From positions 1 through 44,016 of the forward strand of contig JAJFFN010000027.1 of the NCBI GenBank assembly GCA_021776635.1: DNA of 44,016 nt. Reading direction: 5' to 3'. The stretch comes from Robiginitomaculum sp. Its GTDB lineage: Bacteria; Pseudomonadota; Alphaproteobacteria; Caulobacterales; Maricaulaceae. Positions 35,869 to 44,016 of the stretch are shown here, one piece after another. Position numbers and translations under genes: made by a program. The stretch's first letter is position 1. Every line of letters begins with the position of its first letter. Under the pieces are notes generated by a model. It made no database searches. It saw only the letters and a list, made by a program, of their open reading frames with translations, and was not told the DNA's origin.

Positions 35869-38061
35869 TTATTTTGGCATCAATTTCCCGGCAAGATATG
35901 AGTATATCAAAGCTTGGGAGTGGGCCGTTTCTTCTAGGTTTGCTGCACCAGCGTGGCCGCCGTCAATGTTTTCATAATAAAGAAAATCAAGCCCCATGTC
36001 CTCCAGCCGTTGCGCCATTTTTCGGGCATGGCCTGGATGTACGCGGTCATCCTTGGTTGACGTGTAAATATACGGTATAGGGTATTTAACGTCATTGCGG
36101 ATATTATGATAAGGCGACAGCGTGCGAATATATGCGCCTTCCGCACCTTCGTCGTCAGGGTCCCCGTATTCTCCAACCCAAGATGCACCCGCCAATAATT
36201 TATCATAACGGCGCATATCAAGCAGAGGCACCCCAATGGTTACGGCATTAAACAAATCCGGCCTTTGGGTAAACATGACACCCATCAATAAACCTCCATT
36301 AGAACGGCCATGAATGCCGAGATGCTTTGGCGAGGTTGTTTTGTTGGCAATCAGATCTTCGGCCACTGCGATAAAATCATCATAGATAATTTGGCGCTTG
36401 GTCTTTAGGCCTGCTTGATGCCAATCTGGCCCAAATTCGCCGCCGCCTCTTATGTTAGCAACGACATAAACCCCGCCGCGCGCGAGCCACGCCCGACCAA
36501 TTGTCGCCGAATAGGACGGATTGATTGAAATCTCAAACCCGCCATAACCATACAGCAAAGTTGGATTCTTACCGTTTTGCTCAATGTCTTTCGCAGATAC
36601 GACAAAATACGGAATTTTAGTGCCGTCAGATGATGCCACTTCAAATTGTCGAGCTTGCATGCTTGCGGCATCAAACCAGCTTGGCAGAGATTTTGCCTGC
36701 TCAATCTTCATTTTAGACGTATCCACACTCCATAATGTGTCCGGGGTTAGAAAACTTTCGGTATTGATAAAAGCAACACTTTCTTTGGCGTTGGTAGAGC
36801 CTATGCCGACCTTACCATTGGCAGGAAAATCGAGTTTGGTTTTTGTCCACGTTTCACCGTCAAAATCAAAAGCGTAAGCTGAGCCCGAGACATTTTCATA
36901 CAAGCTTAACAATACGGCGTCTTTGGTGGCCCCAAACCCATCAATGGATTGACGGGCAGTTGGCGCAATAACCTCGTGGACGGTTTCAATAGCGCCAGTT
37001 TTCATAAACGCATCTATAGAAAAAGATACTAAAGTACCCGACGTATAACCGCGCCAATCCTCTTGTAATGTCATCAATTGCTGGCCTTTAAACTGGTCGC
37101 CTAGATTGGATTTTAGGGGCACGGGCAGCTTTACCGGTTTCCACTTGTTTTCGCCGCTGCGCGGTACCCAGTAATACTCTGTCGTGTAAAAAGTAACGGC
37201 CCGGACGAGCAAAATTTCGTCCTCACCCGATGCATTTTTAATTGTACCAGGCCAGACGCCAACATCTGTTTTTTCGCCGCGCATGAGCTCGCGCGCAGTG
37301 GACAAATCCGTACCCCGTTGCCAAAGTTTACTAACAAATGGGTAGCCGCTATCCGTCATAGTTGCTTGTCCGTTTTTATCAGACCCGAAGTCCACACCGA
37401 CCAAAAGCCGATTCTTATCCAGCCAGTCGGTGCCTCCTTTGCTTTCTGGCAATAGGAAACCGCCCTTTTCAAAACTTTTAGTCGTAATATCAAATTCGCG
37501 GCGTTCTGTGGCATCTTTACCGCCGTCGGAAAGAGAAACAATGCACCTTTCATAATGCGGCGCTAGACAGCTGGCTCCCTTATAGACCCAGTTTTTATCT
37601 TCGGCTTTAGCCAGTGCGTCGATATCAAGTACGACTTCCCATTTGGGATTATCACTGCGGTAGCTGCCCAAAGTAGTGCGCCGCCAAACACCTTTAACAT
37701 TTTTATCATCTTGCCAAAAATTATAAGCATGGCCTGCACGGTAATTTACGTAAGGAATTTTTTCTGGAGAATTGTAAACCTCAAGCAGCTCCGCTTTCAT
37801 GGCTTTGTAGACATCGTTTTGCATCAGAGGTTCAGAACGTTTATTCCAATCTCTTACTTTTTCCAGCGCGGCTTCTCCTAACACGTCTTCTAAATATAAA
37901 TGATCTGCATCAGTTTGTCCGGCCTTAGTATATTCCATCGGATGGTCCTTATTAAGACGGTGTGCCGTTTTTATGTCGAGGTTATGGCCCGCGGTTTTTG
38001 TTGCGGGTTGGCAGGCTGCAAGCGCGATTACGCCAAAACCTAAAAGCAATAATTTTTTCAT
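35869..38061 (-). CDS. prolyl oligopeptidase family lipoprotein (S9A)
   Basis: 730 residues from the ATG at 38061, which follows a GGGAG ribosome site; an upstream in-frame start at 38097 is less likely. The lipoprotein signal MKKLLLLGFGVIALAAC ends in the lipobox cysteine (C17). A beta-propeller region (about 70-430) precedes the alpha/beta-hydrolase domain with catalytic Ser in GIHGRSNGGLLMG, Asp in TSTKDDRVHPGH and His in NIDGGHAG. The strand PTLLYGYGGFEISINPSY is diagnostic of S9A. It cleaves short Pro-containing peptides; the lipobox suggests a periplasmic, membrane-anchored form. The gene is monocistronic, convergent with DUF4167. Confidence 0.93.
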   Translation of the reverse strand: MKKLLLLGFGVIALAACQPATKTAGHNLDIKTAHRLNKDHPMEYTKAGQTDADHLYLEDVLGEAALEKVRDWNKRSEPLMQNDVYKAMKAELLEVYNSPEKIPYVNYRAGHAYNFWQDDKNVKGVWRRTTLGSYRSDNPKWEVVLDIDALAKAEDKNWVYKGASCLAPHYERCIVSLSDGGKDATERREFDITTKSFEKGGFLLPESKGGTDWLDKNRLLVGVDFGSDKNGQATMTDSGYPFVSKLWQRGTDLSTARELMRGEKTDVGVWPGTIKNASGEDEILLVRAVTFYTTEYYWVPRSGENKWKPVKLPVPLKSNLGDQFKGQQLMTLQEDWRGYTSGTLVSFSIDAFMKTGAIETVHEVIAPTARQSIDGFGATKDAVLLSLYENVSGSAYAFDFDGETWTKTKLDFPANGKVGIGSTNAKESVAFINTESFLTPDTLWSVDTSKMKIEQAKSLPSWFDAASMQARQFEVASSDGTKIPYFVVSAKDIEQNGKNPTLLYGYGGFEISINPSYSATIGRAWLARGGVYVVANIRGGGEFGPDWHQAGLKTKRQIIYDDFIAVAEDLIANKTTSPKHLGIHGRSNGGLLMGVMFTQRPDLFNAVTIGVPLLDMRRYDKLLAGASWVGEYGDPDDEGAEGAYIRTLSPYHNIRNDVKYPIPYIYTSTKDDRVHPGHARKMAQRLEDMGLDFLYYENIDGGHAGAANLEETAHSQALIYSYLAGKLMPK

Positions 38062-38230
38062 GTTTGTCTCCCTGAAAATCACGCTATAAAACCCCAAATT
38101 TGTATTTGGAGCAAGAGTAGATTTTCAAAACCCAGTAAGCAATCTAGTCCTTGGCAAAGGCAATTAATGTGGCTAGAGTTTTGAAATAAATAAAATGCTG
38201 TAGTAAATTAGCAAGAAGCTGGGAAATTTG

Positions 38231-39049
38231 ATGACAAGAAAACAAAGAAAAGTAAAAGCGCCCTCCGCGGTTTTGTTGCTTATGGAAGGCAGATCCGTTT
38301 TTGAGATGGGGAGCTATATTGCCAGCGCCCCTCTGTTTAAACACATGGCCAAGGGAGACGGACATCCGGTTTTGGTCTTACCGGGTTTGGCGGCCTCTGA
38401 TTTATCGACCGTGCCCTTACGTCGGTTTTTGAAAAAACGTGGCTACCATCCCTATGCATGGGCGCAAGGCCGTAATTTAGGATTACGCGCACAGGTTTTA
38501 GAAAACATGCTGGCTAAGGTTGATAGGATATTTGCAAAACACAAACAAAAACTGAGTATCGTTGGCTGGAGCCTTGGCGGTATATTTGCCAGGGAGTTGG
38601 CAAAACTACGCCCCGAAAAAATTCGGTTTGTTGTTTCTCTGGGAAGCCCACATTCTGGAGATCCCAATGCATCCCATGCTACAAAATTTTATGAATTTGT
38701 TGCGGGGCACTCTGCAAAAACCCCGCCAATAAAAACAAATTTATCGCAAGCGCCCAGCGTTCCGACTACATCCATATATTCAAAAACGGACGGGGTAGTC
38801 GCCTGGCAAAATTGCCATCAAAGAAAGCCGAAAACCCCTGGCAAAGAAAAACAAGTGGAAAACATTCGTGTCGAAGGATCCCATTGCGGGCTTGGGGTTA
38901 ATCCTAGCGTTTTGTATATAATAGCAGACCGTTTGGCTCAGGGCGAAAAAGACTGGAAACCGTTCGACAACAAGGGTGCGCGAAAAATATTCTTCAAAAC
39001 GCCCGCCTTTGATACAGTGCAAAAATATAAGGAAAACAGATATGCGTAA
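38231..39049 (+). CDS. alpha/beta hydrolase (acyltransferase-associated)
   Basis: 272 residues from ATG 38231; the TTG before it is in frame. The nucleophile elbow is GWSLGG (IVGWSLGGIFARELAKL), the oxyanion strand is HPVLVLPGLAASDL, and late Asp (SKTDGVVAW) and His (EGSHCGL) complete a lipase-like triad. The sequence resembles PGAP1/esterase-like lipases found next to wax ester synthase genes. Its stop is inside the acyltransferase start region (8-bp overlap), so both are co-translated, suggesting hydrolysis or transfer of acyl chains in the same lipid pathway. Confidence 0.88.
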   Translation: MTRKQRKVKAPSAVLLLMEGRSVFEMGSYIASAPLFKHMAKGDGHPVLVLPGLAASDLSTVPLRRFLKKRGYHPYAWAQGRNLGLRAQVLENMLAKVDRIFAKHKQKLSIVGWSLGGIFARELAKLRPEKIRFVVSLGSPHSGDPNASHATKFYEFVAGHSAKTPPIKTNLSQAPSVPTTSIYSKTDGVVAWQNCHQRKPKTPGKEKQVENIRVEGSHCGLGVNPSVLYIIADRLAQGEKDWKPFDNKGARKIFFKTPAFDTVQKYKENRYA

Positions 39050-40523
39050 ATTATCCGGAATTGACGCGACCTTTCTCTATATGGAAACCAATGAAACCCC
39101 CATGCACATTTCCAGCCTTCTACTGTGTGAGCCTGCACAGAAAGGCGAAAGTTCCTATGAAGCACTAAAGGCGCAAATCGTAGAGCGTTTGCACGAAATA
39201 CCGTCTTTTCACCGCAAATTAAAACACACACCGTTCTATATAGACCACCCCGTCTGGGTTGAGGCAGAAATTGTTGATCTGGATTATCATATTAAACATG
39301 CACGTTTGCCTGATCCTGGAAATCTAGATCAACTACGTATGATTGTACAAGGCTTGCATTCCGTGCCTTTGGACCGTGAGCGGCCCCTCTGGCAATTTAC
39401 AATTATTGAAGGCGTTCATGACCCGGAATTTGGTTTAAAAGAAGGCAGTTTTGCGCTTTATACCAAAGCCCATCACGCCAGTTTTGACGGCGGTGCAGGT
39501 GTATCGGCTATGGATATTTTGTCGGACCGGGAGCCAACCCCGCGCCCACCCCTTCCCAGCAATCAAGTGCGCCTTTCCAAAGAAGACCCCGGGTTTTTCG
39601 AGCTCATCGGCGGCGCATATGGTAAATTTGTCCAGCAACAATATGATATGCTGAAAATGTCACCTGCCTATGTGAAAGCGCTGCGTAAGGTCGTACAAAA
39701 CTCCATAGAAGACAGCGGCAGCTTATTGGACAACTTAAAGCCTGCGCCAAAAACACGGTTTAATGTTCGCATCCAAAAACAAAGAGCATTTGGGGCAAGG
39801 ACACTCCCGATTAAAGAAGTAATTGCCATTGCAAAAGCTACCAATACAACATTAAACGATGTCGTTCTAGCAATTTGCGGCGGGGCATTACGCAGCTATT
39901 TGCTGCGCCACGACGAACTGCCCAATCGCGGCCTTGTAGCCGTAGTACCTGTTTCTTTGCGCGAGGTTGGTGATAAATCTGGCGCAAATCAAGTTGCAAG
40001 CATGAACTGCGAGATTGGTACAGACATAGCCGAGCCTTTAGCGCGGCTAAAGGCAGTAAATGCAAATGCCAAACGCGCCAAAAAAGGCCTAGCAGCCATC
40101 AAGGATATTTTCCCGAAAGACTACTCGTTTTTTGGTGCCCCTGTTATGGTCTCAGCCATGGCGCAGGTGACAAGCCGCACCAAATTGGTTGATTATATGC
40201 CAGCCGCCATGAATGTTGCCATTTCCAATGTACCTGGTTCTCGAAGACCCATGTATTTTGCCGGCAGTAAAGTTATTTCCAATTTCCCCGTTTCTATTGC
40301 GACACATGGCTGTGCGCTTAACATCACATTGACCAGCTATATGGACCGTCTTGAATTTGGACTTGTTGCCTGCAAAATTGCTGTGCCAGATGTCCAAGAT
40401 ATAGCGGATGATATATTAGCTGAGTTTAAACTACTTAAAAAGGTGGTTCTTAAGGGCACAAATAAAAAACCAGTTACAAAGCCTGCAAACGCGGTAAAGA
40501 AAACGGTTAAGAAAGCGTCATAA
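39042..40523 (+). CDS. wax ester synthase/diacylglycerol acyltransferase (WS/DGAT) family
   Basis: 493 residues from the ATG at 39042, preceded by AAGGAA. The N-terminus KLSGIDATFLYMET is typical; the catalytic motif HHASFDG (144-150) is the HHxxxDG of this superfamily; ENPLW-like RERPLWQF and the C-terminal NVAISNVPGSRRPMYFAG confirm it. It would esterify fatty acyl-CoA to fatty alcohol or diacylglycerol for storage lipid. An alpha/beta hydrolase is encoded in the same unit. Substrate preference cannot be read. The lysine-rich tail (VKKTVKKAS) is unusual. It converges on tRNA-Leu with about 7 bp between the two. Confidence 0.92.
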   Translation: MRKLSGIDATFLYMETNETPMHISSLLLCEPAQKGESSYEALKAQIVERLHEIPSFHRKLKHTPFYIDHPVWVEAEIVDLDYHIKHARLPDPGNLDQLRMIVQGLHSVPLDRERPLWQFTIIEGVHDPEFGLKEGSFALYTKAHHASFDGGAGVSAMDILSDREPTPRPPLPSNQVRLSKEDPGFFELIGGAYGKFVQQQYDMLKMSPAYVKALRKVVQNSIEDSGSLLDNLKPAPKTRFNVRIQKQRAFGARTLPIKEVIAIAKATNTTLNDVVLAICGGALRSYLLRHDELPNRGLVAVVPVSLREVGDKSGANQVASMNCEIGTDIAEPLARLKAVNANAKRAKKGLAAIKDIFPKDYSFFGAPVMVSAMAQVTSRTKLVDYMPAAMNVAISNVPGSRRPMYFAGSKVISNFPVSIATHGCALNITLTSYMDRLEFGLVACKIAVPDVQDIADDILAEFKLLKKVVLKGTNKKPVTKPANAVKKTVKKAS

Positions 40524-40530
40524 AGATTTT

Positions 40531-40616
40531 TGGTACGGGTGGCCGGAATCGAACCGGCACTTCCTAGGGAAACGGGATTTTGAATCCCGCGCGTCTACCA
40601 ATTCCGCCACACCCGC
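40531..40616 (-). tRNA. tRNA-Leu (anticodon CAA)
   Basis: The minus strand folds as a class II tRNA. Acceptor GCGGGTG pairs with CACCCGT (a G-U at the first pair), the anticodon loop TTCAAAA gives CAA, a long variable arm is TTCC-CTA-GGAA, the T-arm is GCCGG TTCGATT CCGGC, and 3' CCA is encoded. It reads UUG codons. It lies in the gap between the acyltransferase and the DedA gene; no integrase or attachment-site duplication is next to it. Confidence 0.96.
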
Positions 40617-40804
40617 AATTCAATATCCATGTGTCTTTTGGTAAGCGGCGCACCATAGCGAACGCGGCCTTGGCGTCAACGGAAAAATATCACGATTTTA
40701 CGCTAAACGCTGGTGTGGCATTGTGCGTCTTGCAAGTGCCAAAATTATTATTTTGCATAATTTTTTACTGGAAATTACCATCTGTTTCAGGGTATTGCCC
40801 CGCT

Positions 40805-41401
40805 ATGATAAACAAAGTTCTTGAAAAACTGTATGACCGGGCCAAAGAAATCGCGGGCCACGAAAAGGCGGTGCGTTACCTCGCGGGACTTTCCTTCGTT
40901 GAAGCGTTTATATTTCCAATTCCGCCGGACACTTTGCTCATCCCGATGATAATGGCAAGGCGGGAGCGGGCATGGCGCTATGCATTTATAGCATCCGTTT
41001 GTTCCGTACTCGGCGGGATAATAGGCTATGCAATTGGCATGTGGGCCTGGGATGTTTTCGCTTTGCCCGTGCTTGATAGTTTGGGTAAAGGGGACAGCGT
41101 CGCCGAGCTGCAATCTATATATGACAAGCACGGCGCATTGGCGGTTTTTGGTGCCGGGCTAACGCCCTTTCCCTATATCGTCATTACGATTGTAAGTGGG
41201 GCGATGAAGCTTAATTTTGGTGTTTTCATTCTTATGGCCGTTTTGGCGCGCTCATTGCGCTTCTTTCTTGTTGCTGCCCTTGTTTATAAAACAGGTCCGA
41301 GGGCTGAGGCGTTAATGCGCAAAAATTTCGCCCTCGCCACCGTTGTAATATTTGTTGTGCTCGCCAGTGCTTATGCTATGTACAAAATGTTAGCGCATTA
41401 A
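40805..41401 (+). CDS. DedA/YqaA family membrane protein
   Basis: 198 residues from ATG 40805. The DedA (SNARE-associated) core: LSFVEAFIFPIPPDTLLIPMIMA, a Gly-rich membrane segment (SVLGGIIGYAIGMWAWD), and GAGLTPFPYIVITIVSGAMKLNFGVFILMAVLARSLRFFLVA, followed by a final TM (ALATVVIFVVLASAYAM). YqaA-type DedA proteins are linked to membrane-lipid flipping and homeostasis. The open frame upstream to 40580 runs over the tRNA gene, so that N-terminus is rejected. Confidence 0.92.
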   Translation: MINKVLEKLYDRAKEIAGHEKAVRYLAGLSFVEAFIFPIPPDTLLIPMIMARRERAWRYAFIASVCSVLGGIIGYAIGMWAWDVFALPVLDSLGKGDSVAELQSIYDKHGALAVFGAGLTPFPYIVITIVSGAMKLNFGVFILMAVLARSLRFFLVAALVYKTGPRAEALMRKNFALATVVIFVVLASAYAMYKMLAH

Positions 41402-41413
41402 ACCGGCGGTCGA

Positions 41414-42238
41414 TTAAGGCTTTAGTGCAATCACGCTATCAAAACCAAATGTTGCAAAAGCTTTTCGCCGTGTCGCACAGGTTTGCGGTCCAATAAGGAA
41501 TGCAATATTGTAGGGGTTGGGATTGTTTTCAATTCCGGATGTGCGTTCTAAAAGGCGTTGCGTACGCTGGGCGATGGCCGTACCGCTATCAACCCAAGAA
41601 ATTTTGTACGGCGCAGCGCGTTTAAATTCGGCGGATAATAAGGGAAAATGGGTACAGGCGAGAACTACAACGTCTACCTTGGTCTTATTGGGTGCGTCTA
41701 TATGGTGTGGTTTAAATATCAAATCTATTTCATGTTTAAGGGTATCCATATTAACGGTTCCCCCCGATAATTTTTGTTCAGCCATGTTAACAAGCTTTGT
41801 CGAGCCAACGAGGTTAACGGTACAATCGCTAGCAAAACGTGCAATCAGATCATCAACATAGCCGCGCTTTACGGTTCCAGGCGTACCCAACACGGCAATG
41901 GATTTTGTTTTGCTCAACTTTGCTGCCGGTTTAATTGCTGGCACAACGCCAATAACCGGGACTGTAAGGGCGGCGCGGATGTCATGTAAGGCTGTGGTTG
42001 AGGCCGTATTGCAGGCAATGATGACAATGTCTGGGTTTAACATAATCGCAAGGGTTTCAAGTAATTCTGGCAACCTTGCTTTAAGTTGCGCCTCGCTTTT
42101 GTTGCCGTAAGGGCGAAACTCATCGTCTGCAACATAGGTTATTTTAAGCCCAGGCATGAGCTTGTGCAGTTCAGCAGTAACGCTCAACCCCCCAACGCCG
42201 GAATCGAAAACAAGAACATGTGCAGCACGCATAAACAT
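41414..42238 (-). CDS. murI: glutamate racemase
   Basis: 274 residues from the ATG at 42238; ATG 42232 and an upstream TTG at 42280 are alternatives. Catalytic cysteines C76 (IIACNTAS) and C195 (LACTHFPLL), N-terminal VFDSGVGGLSV and PYGNKS are all present. It makes D-glutamate for peptidoglycan. It is divergent from the membrane glycosyltransferase, with about 60 bp between starts. Confidence 0.97.
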   Translation of the reverse strand: MFMRAAHVLVFDSGVGGLSVTAELHKLMPGLKITYVADDEFRPYGNKSEAQLKARLPELLETLAIMLNPDIVIIACNTASTTALHDIRAALTVPVIGVVPAIKPAAKLSKTKSIAVLGTPGTVKRGYVDDLIARFASDCTVNLVGSTKLVNMAEQKLSGGTVNMDTLKHEIDLIFKPHHIDAPNKTKVDVVVLACTHFPLLSAEFKRAAPYKISWVDSGTAIAQRTQRLLERTSGIENNPNPYNIAFLIGPQTCATRRKAFATFGFDSVIALKP

Positions 42239-42299
42239 GGTTGCAGATAACACCGAATTTAGTTTATTTTTTGCCAACAAAATGGCAAGGAAACGACAT

Positions 42300-43880
42300 A
42301 TGAATAGTTTTCCTGATAGCCAATCCCCAAATTATCACAAATATGTGGTTTTCATGTTGGTCTGCCTTGGGTTGGCTCGGTTGGTTGCGCTGTATTTATC
42401 CCCAATGAATTTGCACGGAGACGAAGCTCAATATTGGGCGTGGTCGCGAAGCTTCGACTGGGGGTATTTTTCCAAACCCCCAATGATAGCCTGGGTCATA
42501 AGTGTCTCTACGACCATTTTTGGCCACGAAGAATGGGCCGTAAGAATATCTTCGCCCCTCTTGCATCCCGTTATTGCCTATGTGTTATTTCGAACGGGGC
42601 GGTATATATATGATGCCCGTACAGGGTTTTGGGCCGCCGCCGTTTACTTCACCATGCCCGCCGTTTGGCTAAGCTCTGGGATCGTGAGTACGGATGTACC
42701 CTTGTTACTGTGTTGGATATTGGGGTTAAATGCACTTATGCATATGCGCGATACGCCAAATTGGAAGTGGGCGGCAATGCTTGGCTTTGCAATTGGGTTT
42801 GGCATGCTGTCCAAATACGCCACCTTGTTTTTCTTGCCCGCACTGGCTTTGTCTATCCTGATGGACAGCAAATGCCGAAAGGCTCTCTTATCGCTTCGCG
42901 GCGGGTTTGTACTATGCTTAAGTCTGGTCGTATTGGCACCAAATATTTGGTGGAACGCCCAAAACGATTTTGCAACCGTCAACCATACGGCAGCCAATGC
43001 CAACCTCAAAGGCATACCGTTTCATCCTTTGGAGTTGTTGGAATTTTGGATGAGCCAAATTGGCGTGTTCGGCCCCTTAACGCTTGTGCTTTTGGTTTTG
43101 GCTTTTGTTGGCGCGACAAAAGCCAAGCTGCAGCGTAAAACTTTGCTGCTCACTTTTTTCGCACTTAGTCCATTAGCCGCAATTTCTCTGGAAGCACTCC
43201 TCAGCCGTGCCAATGCCAATTGGGCCGTAACAGCCTATATGGCCGGGTCGATTTTGGCGGCGCGTTACGGCTTGCAACATTTTCCAAAATTCATCAAAAC
43301 GGGGGTATGGATTAATGCCGGGTTTGGCAGCGTCTTTGCTATTGCCGTTTTAATGCCAGATTTTATCAATAAAACAGGACAGGCAAATGCCGTTAAACGC
43401 GTACGCGGTTGGCCACAAACCAAAAATATCTTGGTCGACGTTATTAATAAAGGCCACGATGGGCAAGCCTATATAGCCATTGCCACAGACAACCGGCTCG
43501 TGTTTTATGACCTGCTATATTACGGCATAGAAACCGATACGGGTCTTGATTTGCGTATGTGGCGAAACACATCTCATATAAACCATCACGCAGAAGCAAC
43601 CGCATCTTTGGCGGCAAATAAGGCTCAAGAAGGCCCCGTCTTAATCGTCAATTATTACCGGGATTGTGAAGACAAACCGACAACCAAAGCGGCGTATGTG
43701 GCATGTATCCAAGCTGTACACACGAACGGTAAATTAACATATGCAGAAAAACTGAAAGCAGATTTTACACGCTTGGAGAAATTACCGCCTTTAAGCCTTG
43801 ATCTTGGCGGCGGAAAAACCCGCATATTAAAATTATGGGCCGGATATGGCTATACACCAACGGATAAAGCTAAACGCTAG
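42300..43880 (+). CDS. ArnT/PMT-like membrane glycosyltransferase (GT39/GT83)
   Basis: 526 residues from the ATG at 42300, with AAGGAAA a few bases upstream. The first segment (YVVFMLVCLGLARLVALYLS) is followed by the catalytic-type acidic loop LHGDEAQYWAWSRSFDWGYFSKPPMIAW, and multiple hydrophobic segments run to about residue 380 in the PMT_2 pattern. The C-terminal 140 residues are soluble (ADNRLVFYDLLYYGIETD...). Such GT-C enzymes move a sugar from undecaprenyl phosphate to a lipid or protein in the periplasm. The substrate is unknown. Upstream in-frame codons to 42156 overlap murI and are rejected. Confidence 0.9.
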   Translation: MNSFPDSQSPNYHKYVVFMLVCLGLARLVALYLSPMNLHGDEAQYWAWSRSFDWGYFSKPPMIAWVISVSTTIFGHEEWAVRISSPLLHPVIAYVLFRTGRYIYDARTGFWAAAVYFTMPAVWLSSGIVSTDVPLLLCWILGLNALMHMRDTPNWKWAAMLGFAIGFGMLSKYATLFFLPALALSILMDSKCRKALLSLRGGFVLCLSLVVLAPNIWWNAQNDFATVNHTAANANLKGIPFHPLELLEFWMSQIGVFGPLTLVLLVLAFVGATKAKLQRKTLLLTFFALSPLAAISLEALLSRANANWAVTAYMAGSILAARYGLQHFPKFIKTGVWINAGFGSVFAIAVLMPDFINKTGQANAVKRVRGWPQTKNILVDVINKGHDGQAYIAIATDNRLVFYDLLYYGIETDTGLDLRMWRNTSHINHHAEATASLAANKAQEGPVLIVNYYRDCEDKPTTKAAYVACIQAVHTNGKLTYAEKLKADFTRLEKLPPLSLDLGGGKTRILKLWAGYGYTPTDKAKR

Positions 43881-43907
43881 AGTATCCATTATGGTCAAGT
43901 CTGTTTA

Positions 43908-44016
43908 TTGATCCATTTTCTGTCCTGTTTTATCAGAGTGTTTGCCAATATAATTAGCTTTCTCATGACGGCTGTTATGGCGACTTTGGCTGGTTTTCCT
44001 TTTTCTGTCAGCGCTT
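43908..44016 (+). CDS. possible start of an exported protein, cut by window end
   Basis: An open frame of about 36 codons from TTG 43908 (or ATG 43965) runs off the window. It reads as a hydrophobic stretch ending in an Ala-x-Ala-like region (MTAVMATLAGFPFSVSA from the ATG), consistent with a signal peptide. Too short to identify. Confidence 0.3.
   Translation, partial: MIHFLSCFIRVFANIISFLMTAVMATLAGFPFSVSA

Noticed and set aside
40531..40616. tRNA-Leu as a prophage or island attachment site
   Set aside because: No integrase, no repeated tRNA 3' end and no mobile genes beside it.
40580..40804. Upstream extension of the DedA gene
   Set aside because: It reads through the tRNA-Leu gene on the other strand; the ATG at 40805 gives the family N-terminus.

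Overview
The window reads as a compact chromosomal segment of an alphaproteobacterium, most likely a Caulobacterales/Hyphomonadales-type (stalked or budding, marine) organism of moderate-to-low GC. Supporting markers are a SpmX-type polarity protein (phage-lysozyme-like domain, long acidic linker, two C-terminal membrane segments), an alphaproteobacterial Mic60/mitofilin homologue next to HemY, DUF1489 and DUF4167 proteins typical of Alphaproteobacteria, and a CIRCE-controlled groESL operon.

Layout. 1-5.4 kb: polysaccharide export locus, with a broken GDP-mannose 4,6-dehydratase (minus) facing a tightly overlapping plus-strand operon of GDP-perosamine synthase, a large glycosyltransferase and a two-gene ABC exporter (wzm/wzt). 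5.5-9.7 kb: mgtE, spmX, a DUF1489 gene and a convergent FkbM methyltransferase. 9.7-14.5 kb: hemY and mic60 (minus), divergent from tsaD-gpsA (plus). 14.7-19 kb: orphan membrane histidine kinase, an exported VWA protein, and a DUF2975 / XRE regulator / MscS operon. 19-23.6 kb: rdgB-hemW, a lipoprotein of the LpoA/YraM type, and rsmI-yraN. 23.7-27.8 kb: a minus-strand operon DUF4956 - CotH/beta-helix - VTC polyphosphate-polymerase-like protein. 28-30.1 kb: groES-groEL with a heat-shock-type promoter, a CIRCE operator and an intercistronic terminator-like hairpin. 30.3-32.9 kb: accessory island with a DpnI-like endonuclease, a small HTH regulator, a divergent DpnA-type adenine methyltransferase, a large inverted-repeat element and a DUF559 gene. 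33-35.8 kb: prfA-prmC and a DUF4167 gene. 35.9-44 kb: prolyl oligopeptidase lipoprotein, an alpha/beta hydrolase overlapping a wax-ester-synthase-type acyltransferase, tRNA-Leu(CAA), a DedA/YqaA protein, murI, an ArnT/PMT-like glycosyltransferase, and the start of a possible exported protein cut by the window end.

The most provocative element is the island at 30.3-32.3 kb. A close relative of DpnI, which cuts only adenine-methylated GATC, sits in a controller-type arrangement with a methyltransferase whose nearest recognisable relative (DpnA) makes methylated GATC. Taken literally the two activities would be self-destructive, so at least one specificity must have changed, or the pair is kept apart by regulation. 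A perfect 18-bp palindrome and a matching inverted repeat lie in the shared promoter region. Also notable are the SpmX muramidase domain without the usual lysozyme Asp and Thr, the DUF4956-CotH-VTC operon, a mic60-hemY pair without hemC/hemD beside it, and the frameshifted gmd beside an intact perosamine synthase.
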